From contig NZ_JAXMIH010000010.1 of the NCBI RefSeq assembly GCF_034366625.1, forward strand, positions 124,001-188,000: 64,000 nucleotides of DNA, written 5' to 3'. Shown piece after piece: positions 59,062 through 64,000 of this stretch. Within the stretch, counting starts at the first letter, position 1, and the number at the start of each line of letters is the position of its first letter. The notes below the pieces were generated by a model that was not told the origin of the DNA, did not search any database, and saw only the letters and a list, made by a program, of their open reading frames with translations. The translations under genes were made by a program, and so were the position numbers. The stretch is from Prosthecobacter sp. (GTDB lineage Bacteria; Verrucomicrobiota; Verrucomicrobiia; Verrucomicrobiales; Verrucomicrobiaceae).

Positions 59062-59508
59062 ATGCCTGCCATGGACGACGCTCTCACTTCATCACGTTCG
59101 AAGCCCGGGATCATTCGCAGCTTCCCCCTGTTGGCGTTCGCGCTGCTGGTGTACAATGTCGCCCTGCAGATGGGGCACGACTTTCGGCTCCCGCTTGCCC
59201 AGCCTCTCTGGCAGGCCACGCTCATTTCCGGCGCGCAATGGTCCGTCGGGTGGAACGAGGCCATGATCATCGGCGGGCTCATGCTGCTCTTCATCGAGCT
59301 TCTCAAATCCACCCGCTCGACGCACCACTCCACCTTGGAGCACATTCTCTCCATGCTGGTGTTCATCACCTTCATTGTCGAGTTCCTGGTCGTCGCCGGC
59401 GCCGGCACCAATGTGTTTTTTCTGCTCGGCCTCATGTCGCTCATCGATGTGATGGGCGGTTATGCCATCTCCATCGCCGTCGCACGGAAGGATTTGAACA
59501 TCGGTTAA
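59062..59508 (+). CDS. Hypothetical four-helix membrane protein
   Basis: The 148-residue protein (ATG at 59062, a second at 59071) has about four hydrophobic segments: FPLLAFALLVYNVALQM, EAMIIGGLMLLFIELL, ILSMLVFITFIVEFLVVAGAG and FFLLGLMSLIDVMGGYAISIAVA. It is integral to the inner membrane; no family was recognised. Preceded by a strong terminator, so it has its own promoter in the short gap before it. Confidence 0.65.
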   Translation: MPAMDDALTSSRSKPGIIRSFPLLAFALLVYNVALQMGHDFRLPLAQPLWQATLISGAQWSVGWNEAMIIGGLMLLFIELLKSTRSTHHSTLEHILSMLVFITFIVEFLVVAGAGTNVFFLLGLMSLIDVMGGYAISIAVARKDLNIG

Positions 59509-59581
59509 GAGCGGAGCCTGACGCAGTCGTCAGGCGTGCTTTCGGGGCACGCACTTGCTGTCCTGTCTTCGATTTACGGGC

Positions 59582-60058
59582 ATGAAACCCTTAACCCTGA
59601 TCATGTTGGCTTGCGCCGCAGCGATGTCATTCGCTGCCGCGGAAGAAAAGAAACCTGAAAAAACCGTCGGCGAAAAGACCAAGGACGCGCTGAAAAAAGC
59701 CGGAGAGGTCACCAAGGATGCCGGACAAGCAGTCGTGGACGGCACCAAGAAGGCCGGCAAGGCCTTGGTGGATGCCGTCACCCCGGACTCCGACGCCAAA
59801 AAAGTCGAGGTCAAACTCGACAGCGGCGGCATCGACATGCCGGCCAAATTGGAAGCGGGCAAAACCGCTTTCGTGGTGAAAAACGCCGGCAAGGAGAAAC
59901 ACAACTTCCGCGTCCAAGGTGAAGGCGTGGATGAGAAGTTCCTCCTCGATGTCAAACCTGACGACTCCAAGGTCATGCACGTCAACCTCAAGCCCGGCAC
60001 GTATCAAATCACCTGCCCGAATCATGAGGCTATGAAGCGCACCCTCACGGTCGAGTGA
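59582..60058 (+). CDS. Exported helical/cupredoxin-like fusion protein
   Basis: From MKPLTLIMLACAAAMSFAAA (ATG at 59582) the product is 158 residues. After the signal peptide, residues 20-75 form a Lys/Glu-rich amphipathic helix resembling LEA or apolipoprotein helices (KTKDALKKAGEVTKDAGQ). The C-terminal 85 residues are a cupredoxin-like domain: MPAKLEAGKTAFVVKNAGKEKHNFRV with the first Cu His, and YQITCPNHEAMKRTLTV with Cys, His and Met spaced C-x2-H-x2-M, as in blue copper sites. All four type-1 ligands are present. It could carry electrons or copper in the periplasm. Confidence 0.72.
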   Translation: MKPLTLIMLACAAAMSFAAAEEKKPEKTVGEKTKDALKKAGEVTKDAGQAVVDGTKKAGKALVDAVTPDSDAKKVEVKLDSGGIDMPAKLEAGKTAFVVKNAGKEKHNFRVQGEGVDEKFLLDVKPDDSKVMHVNLKPGTYQITCPNHEAMKRTLTVE

Positions 60059-60103
60059 ACGCAGCTCGGTGGTTGTGTTGTGACATCCGTGGCGTTGAAA
60101 CAC

Positions 60104-60131
60104 GAAGCGACGGCGAAGACGCCGTCGCTTC
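60104..60131. terminator. Long perfect hairpin after the cupredoxin-like gene
   Basis: GAAGCGACGGCG (60104-60115), loop AAGA, and its exact complement (60120-60131) give a 12-bp stem 46 bp past the stop codon. It is followed by AGGGCTTTCTG, not a clean T run. It may end or protect the transcript. Confidence 0.6.
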
Positions 60132-60177
60132 AGGGCTTTCTGACTGGATGCAGGTGAGCGGAGCGCAGCATCATAAA

Positions 60178-60262
60178 GTTCGCTGTTCTCGGTTCGCTGT
60201 TCTCGGTTCGCTGTTTCAACAGCTTCGTTCGCGCACAACCGCGAACTGAGAACTGCGAACAG
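60178..60262. repeat. 14-bp tandem repeats with partial inverted copy
   Basis: GTTCGCTGTTCTCG occurs twice in a row (60178-60205), with a third variant to 60219. After a gap the region 60240-60262 contains similar sequence on the opposite strand (GCGAACTGAGAACTGCGAAC), so a long imperfect hairpin can form. The rest of the gap from 60059 to 60356 holds no gene that I can support. Confidence 0.6.
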
Positions 60263-60356
60263 TTGGGTCATTTCATCAGGGCATGCCATCGCGTGAGCGC
60301 GATCTGTTGAGCGGGTTCCCCTCCCCCATGATTCGTTCCAGCGACTCGTCGCAACG

Positions 60357-60860
60357 CTACTGCATGACGGCCTCTGCCATCTTCTCTTCCTGTCGGCGCA
60401 CACTGTGTTCGTGGATCACTCCACGCCAGCCCTCTGGCAGGAAGATCGCGTCTTCGATGTATTCCTTGAAGCGCAGGAGATTGCCCTTCACGCGCGCCTT
60501 CACCAGGCCCAGGGCAAAGGCCGTCTTTTCGGCGAGTCCTTCGGGTTCGTAGCTCAGGTGCAGGAAGATCCGCGTTTGCTTGTCGTCCTCCAGAACGCAG
60601 AAATCCACCCGTCCGGAAGTCTTCGCCCCGCTCGTGCTGCGCCATGCGATGCATTGATCCGGCTCCTGCTCGTAGATCTCCGCCTGCCACGTCTTCTTCT
60701 TGCCGCCCATCTGCACCTCCCATTCCAGCCGTTGCGGGTCCAGTTGACGCACGCTTTGCACGCCCTCCATGAAGAAGGGGAAGGACTCAAAGCGCGTCCA
60801 CTGATTGTAAACGTCCTGCACGGGCAGGTTGATGTCGATGACTTGGTCGATGGTTTCCAT
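60357..60860 (-). CDS. SRPBCC-family protein
   Basis: From METIDQVIDINLPVQDVYNQ (ATG at 60860) the product is 167 residues, one SRPBCC domain: VDINLPVQDVYNQWTRFESF (shortened), PFFMEGVQSVRQL, WQAEIYEQEPDQCIAWRSTSG, RIFLHLSYEPEGLAEK, then a long C-terminal helix (VKARVKGNLLRFKEYIEDAI). It fits the cyclase/dehydrase-like group involved in lipid or membrane-stress contexts. It resembles the 37928 protein in the W-T-x-F-x-x-F/L-P-F/Y-F-M pattern. Confidence 0.85.
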   Translation of the reverse strand: METIDQVIDINLPVQDVYNQWTRFESFPFFMEGVQSVRQLDPQRLEWEVQMGGKKKTWQAEIYEQEPDQCIAWRSTSGAKTSGRVDFCVLEDDKQTRIFLHLSYEPEGLAEKTAFALGLVKARVKGNLLRFKEYIEDAIFLPEGWRGVIHEHSVRRQEEKMAEAVMQ

Positions 60861-61130
60861 AGCAAAACGAGAAGTGAGATTGAACTGGACTATCGCGGCC
60901 CGGGTCCCGCTTGGATGGGTCGATTTTGCATCGGCCATGCCCCCGCCACGCAGCCTGACCCGGCGTCTTCACCTCCCGGCGCTGCCGCTTCCTTGACGGG
61001 ATACATCCAGCACCGGCCTCCGCGCCGAAACAACGTACGGAAGTCATGCCTCGCCTCGCCGCGAAGCGCCCCCTGGGCTTGGGTCGGTTCGCAGCGGCGC
61101 ATGATCCCCATCATCCCTCCCCCCCATCTC

Positions 61131-61451
61131 ATGAAACCATTGCTCACCGCCTTGCTGGCCGCGCTGTTCCTCGGCAGCGGCCTTCACTACGCGGCGGGAC
61201 TGGCGGCGCTGCCGGTGCCACGCGATCCTCCGCCCGCGCCACCCTCGCCACCACCACCACCCTCGCCAACGCCGCCGATGCCTCCCCCCAAACCTGGGGA
61301 CAAACGCTGCGGCATGCCGCAGCAGCACCGGCCCCATCTCTGGACAGACAAAGCCGGCCTGGTGTTCCAATGCGATGGCGTTCCCGGCTTCCGCCCGCCG
61401 GGAGACGACCCTCTCCCACCCAAACCCTCGTCTCCTCGCTTCGCTCGCTAG
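61131..61451 (+). CDS. Proline-rich exported hypothetical protein
   Basis: From MKPLLTALLAALFLGSGLHY (ATG at 61131) the product is 106 residues: a signal peptide followed by a proline-rich linker (PPPAPPSPPPPPSPTPPMPP) and a C-terminal part with a few aromatic residues (PHLWTDKAGLVFQCDGVPGF). Proline repeats suggest a cell-wall spanning or extended linker. No family was recognised. The open frame upstream (from 60405) is unlikely to be coding because it is antisense to the SRPBCC gene. Confidence 0.45.
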   Translation: MKPLLTALLAALFLGSGLHYAAGLAALPVPRDPPPAPPSPPPPPSPTPPMPPPKPGDKRCGMPQQHRPHLWTDKAGLVFQCDGVPGFRPPGDDPLPPKPSSPRFAR

Positions 61452-61518
61452 ACTTGGAGACCCTGGCTAAGAGTTAAGGGTCAAGACAGCGGACATCCAG
61501 CCAGGAGAGCGGGTATTG

Positions 61519-61665
61519 GTGAAGGATTTGATCGAGGACTTCATCGGCATGAGCTGGAACCAAGGGGACACCTACCGTCTCGAATCCTGCGAGGCGGTTT
61601 GGGATGGCAGTGATCTGAAGATTAAGTACAGCCCGTCGAGGGAGCGGCAGGAGGTGATCGGCTGA
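61519..61665 (+). pseudogene. Fragment of an unrecognised gene
   Basis: Codons after a stop at about 61468 give IQPGERVLVKDLIEDFIG, then MSWNQGDTYRLESCEAVW and DGSDLKIKYSPSRERQEVIG and a stop at 61663-61665. This looks like the C-terminal part of a real protein with no usable ATG in the open part (GTG at 61519 is the first alternative start). It ends base to base with the convergent pseudogene on the other strand. No family was recognised. Confidence 0.4.
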
Positions 61666-62248
61666 CTACTGACCAGACCGCTGCTCGCGGAAGCGCTTGA
61701 GGCGGCGCTGGAGATCCTGCGGCTTTCCCCTTTGCGGGTGTCGCGCACGAGGTAGAGCGGGCAGGTGGCGTGGATTTGCACGCCGGGCTGGATGGTGCCG
61801 AAGAATGATTGGGCGGCGGAGTGGCTGATCTCGCTGGCGTAGAGCGTCAGGGTGCGCTCGGAGAGGGAATAAGGGTCGGGCAGCAGCGGGCGGGGGCCGA
61901 TGATCTGGCGGCCATGAACGCGACGGCCCGACCTGCCCGCCTGATCTCCGGCTCCAACGCCGGATTGGCAGGGTCTATTTGCGAACCCTCGAACTCCATA
62001 AACGAATTCGCAAATCCAGCCTGCGAACTCGCCAGCTCCATCGACGAAGTCGTAAATCCAACCTGCGAAGTGACAGACGCGATCTGCGAAGCCGCCAGCT
62101 TGGTTTGCGAATTGGCAGACGCAATCTGCGAAGTTGCCAACTCAACCTGCGAAGTCGCGAACCCAGTTTGCGAAGTCGCAGACTCAACCTGCGCGGTCAT
62201 CCAAGGCTCCGGCCTGAGGAGCGACAAGGGTGAAGAGAACTTTTTCAA
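61666..62248 (-). pseudogene. Broken gene containing a 21-bp minisatellite
   Basis: On the minus strand the sequence from 62248 (MKKFSSPLSLLRPEPWMTAQ) enters eleven heptapeptide repeats, VESATSQ, TGFATSQ, VELATSQ and so on, then goes off frame. A second frame continues RQIIGPRPLLPDPYSLSERT and FFGTIQPGVQIHATCPLYLV RDTR in pieces, and a third gives GKPQDLQRRLKRFREQRSGQ before the stop at 61666. These pieces are protein-like and adjacent, so a single broken gene is likely. Family unknown; a coiled or fibrous shaft plus C-terminal domain is possible. Confidence 0.55.
61980..62189. repeat. 21-bp tandem repeat, ten units
   Basis: Ten consecutive 21-bp units, each beginning TGCGAA or a variant (AACGAA, GACGAA), run from 61980 to 62189. 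Because 21 is a multiple of 3, units code for seven residues in any frame, and several frames are open: minus VELATSQ-type, minus RLRRLDL-type and plus CEVANST-type. Units differ at variable positions, so the array is not a very recent duplication. Confidence 0.85.
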
Positions 62249-62363
62249 ACGGAGGCATTTCCAGCCATGGCCCTGTGGTCCAGCGGCGTGACGTGGTCCT
62301 CCGGCAGTCTTTGATCGCCCTCGGCTCCGCCGTCGGGTGATCCTTACCGAAAGGGAGAGCGGG

Positions 62364-62426
62364 AACTGAAAGCTGAAAGCTGAAATGGGAAATCAGAATT
62401 TCAGCGTCTCAGCTTTTCAGTTTTTT
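62364..62426 (+). repeat. Long imperfect hairpin with T tract; repeat copy
   Basis: AACTGAAAGCTGAAAGC (start 62364) pairs with GCGTCTCAGCTTTTCAGTT further right, giving an imperfect arm of about 23 bp, followed by TTTTTT at 62421-62426. It is both a second copy of the CTGAAAGC-type repeat (see 55388) and a structure that could act as a terminator. Confidence 0.6.
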
Positions 62427-62567
62427 CCATGAAGCACTCCAAACACCTGGGAATCCCAAAACTTGATGACGCGAGGCATCGCTCAGGCAATGCATGTCCA
62501 GGTTCATTTCGAGTTGCCTTCGCGCCTGCACCGTTCCTTGATGGGCTCCTTCCAAGCCCACCCTTTG

Positions 62568-63113
62568 ATGAAACGCCTCCCTTCCCTGCTGCTGCTGTTG
62601 CTGACCTCCCTCCTGCTGGCGAGCTGCGCGAGCACCTCCGCCCTGAAGTTCACGCCGGGGCCCGGCGGTGAAACGGTGTCGATCCCGGCGCATCGCCTGG
62701 CCGTGACCCTGCCGCCGGACTGGCGGATCGCGCAGCAGGCACCGGCCGGCGCCGTGCTCTTTGCGGCGGCGGACAACGAGAGCCTGCGCTTTGTGCTCAC
62801 CGGTCCGTTGGGCGGCAACGATCCCGGCTCCAAGGACGCGCTGGTGGCGAACGCGGTGTATCAAAAAGGCATCCAGCAGGCGCTGGCCGAGGGGGGCTTC
62901 ACCAAGGTCGAGCGCACCGGCATGTTCAGCCTGGCGGGCGTGAACGCCTTCCGCTGCGAGGCCGCCACCCGCAGCAAGTCGCAGTCGATCCTGCAAGTGC
63001 ATCTGCCCTACCGCAACCGTGTCTGGGTGTTCTCCTTCTACTCGACCCGGCAGCACATCTCCAAGGCCGCGTCCGTTCCCAAGATCCTGTACTCGCTCCA
63101 GTTGGCGCCTTGA
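62568..63113 (+). CDS. Lipoprotein of unknown function
   Basis: From MKRLPSLLLLLLTSLLLASC (ATG at 62568) the product is 181 residues; extra open codons upstream lack support. The lipobox LLASC marks a lipoprotein. The mature part contains VSIPAHRLAVTLPPDWRIAQ, AVLFAAADNESLRFVLTG and FRCEAATRSKSQSILQVHLPYRNRVWVFSFYS. The last block (W-V-F-S-F-Y-S, x-x-x-Q-V-x-L) is like PsbP/SalK-type beta-sheet domains that follow thin exported lipoproteins. Family not certain. Confidence 0.7.
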   Translation: MKRLPSLLLLLLTSLLLASCASTSALKFTPGPGGETVSIPAHRLAVTLPPDWRIAQQAPAGAVLFAAADNESLRFVLTGPLGGNDPGSKDALVANAVYQKGIQQALAEGGFTKVERTGMFSLAGVNAFRCEAATRSKSQSILQVHLPYRNRVWVFSFYSTRQHISKAASVPKILYSLQLAP

Positions 63114-63299
63114 GGCGGAGAGAGAAACTCAGCCGTCCAGGAGTCAAGAGGTGGCAAGACCGTCAGGCGTCGTGTCCTTCGTGGCCACGCCTTGACGGAG
63201 TCTGCCCACCGGCGAGGGGGCGAAACCGGCGCAGCGTACCGTTTGCCTATGGCGCAGACCCTGCTACCCTCGCGACCCCCCGCCCCCCAAAAACTGCCC

Positions 63300-64000
63300 A
63301 TGACCCCCGATAAAATTCGTAACATCGCCATCATCGCTCACGTCGATCACGGCAAAACGACGCTCGTTGACGGGCTGCTGCGCTCCAGCGGCAATTTCCG
63401 CGAAAACCAGGCCATCGCTGAACGTGCAATGGACTCGATGGACCTCGAAAAGGAGAAGGGCATCACGATCAAGGCGAAGAACACGTCCGTGCATTGGAAC
63501 GGCCACATCATCAACATCGTCGATACGCCCGGCCACGCCGACTTCGGCGGCGAGGTGGAGCGCGTGATGAAGATGGTCGATGGCGTGATGCTCGTGGTGG
63601 ATGCCTATGACGGCCCGCAGGCACAGACGCGTTTCGTGCTGAAGAAGGCGCTGGAACAGGGCATCAAACCCATCGTGCTGATCAACAAGATGGATCGCGC
63701 GAACATCGAGCCTTTGAAGGTGCATGACAAGGTGCTGGAATTGTTTCTCGATCTCAACGCGACTGAAGACCAGTTCAACGCCGCCTTCCTGTATGGCAGC
63801 GCACGCGCCGGCTGGGTGAGCGACAAGCCAGACGGCGAGCACCACGACATGACCTACCTGCTAGGCAAGATCGTCGAGCACATCCCGGCACCGAAAGCGG
63901 AGATCGAAGGCAGCTTTGAGATGCTCGTCTCGAACATTGATTGGGACAATTTTGTGGGCCGTGTTGCCATCGGCAAGGTGACACGCGGCAGCGTGAAGCT
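63300..64000 (+). CDS. typA: GTP-binding protein TypA/BipA, N-terminal part
   Basis: The gene runs off the right edge after 233 codons. The ATG at 63300 gives [21 protein letters not shown] motifs are G1 [10 protein letters not shown]2 KGITI, G3 [16 protein letters not shown]4 NKMDRANI, then [10 protein letters not shown] for G5. This is the TypA/BipA family, a translational GTPase of the EF-G type that acts on ribosomes under stress and cold. An in-frame ATG 17 codons upstream (63249) is a less likely start. The domain II start ([16 protein letters not shown]) is reached at the window edge. Confidence 0.95.
   Translation, partial: MTPDKIRNIAIIAHVDHGKTTLVDGLLRSSGNFRENQAIAERAMDSMDLEKEKGITIKAKNTSVHWNGHIINIVDTPGHADFGGEVERVMKMVDGVMLVVDAYDGPQAQTRFVLKKALEQGIKPIVLINKMDRANIEPLKVHDKVLELFLDLNATEDQFNAAFLYGSARAGWVSDKPDGEHHDMTYLLGKIVEHIPAPKAEIEGSFEMLVSNIDWDNFVGRVAIGKVTRGSVK

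Overview
This GC-rich window (high GC at third codon positions in most genes) looks like chromosome of a Gram-negative bacterium, most likely a Verrucomicrobiota member of the Prosthecobacter/Verrucomicrobiaceae type. The clues are two secreted proteins with verrucomicrobial-style PEP-CTERM tails (Glu-Pro-Ser-Arg, a hydrophobic stretch, then an arginine cluster), many lipoproteins with a lipobox, a membrane-bound sulfatase, and Gfo/Idh/MocA and TIM-barrel sugar enzymes. The lineage is inferred from gene style; no rRNA or tRNA gene was recognised. No CRISPR array was seen.

Layout. 1-7.3 kb holds housekeeping and envelope genes: a truncated redoxin, a frameshifted PEP-CTERM protein, a Gfo/Idh/MocA oxidoreductase, ribosomal protein L9, a CPBP protease, a parvulin-type isomerase and a hydroxyisobutyrate-dehydrogenase-like enzyme. 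6.9-47.7 kb is a very long stress and energy island. It contains five universal stress protein genes (nine USP domains in total), CaCA and NhaD-like antiporters, a CorC/HlyC-type protein, a Ca2+-ATPase-like P-type pump, Lon, two Hsp20 proteins, a lipoprotein serine protease, a fatty acid desaturase, an AI-2E exporter, small membrane proteins, a CHAD protein, sensor kinases and response regulators, SRPBCC proteins, a DksA-like protein, an alpha/beta hydrolase, a phosphoribosyltransferase, a CapA-like protein, a ribosome hibernation factor and an erythromycin-esterase-like protein. Inside it (15.1-17.4 kb) sits an overlapping pair: an orphan protein with archaeo-eukaryotic-primase-like motifs and a TIM-barrel enzyme.

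The signalling core (30.8-37.4 kb) appears to be a partly decayed tandem duplication of a receiver / receiver-kinase / LuxR-regulator unit, with fragments of a response regulator and of a USP gene left behind. Four copies of a composite element (17-bp dyad, then a CTGCCCATTGTCGG-like block) lie in front of genes in and just after this core, so a dedicated regulon is plausible.

47.7-51.9 kb is an AT-richer accessory block: a broken SNF2-helicase fragment, an IS1-type transposase, a ribbon-helix-helix gene with twin palindromic operators, a DUF4258/DUF2283 pair and small orphan genes, bracketed by 38-bp direct repeats. From 52 kb to the end come a GxxExxY protein overlapping an LtaS-like sulfatase, a PEP-CTERM protein, an L,D-transpeptidase, a large helical-repeat protein with a lipoprotein partner, small lipoproteins, a cupredoxin-like protein, an SRPBCC protein, a pseudogene region with a 21-bp minisatellite, another lipoprotein, and the start of typA.
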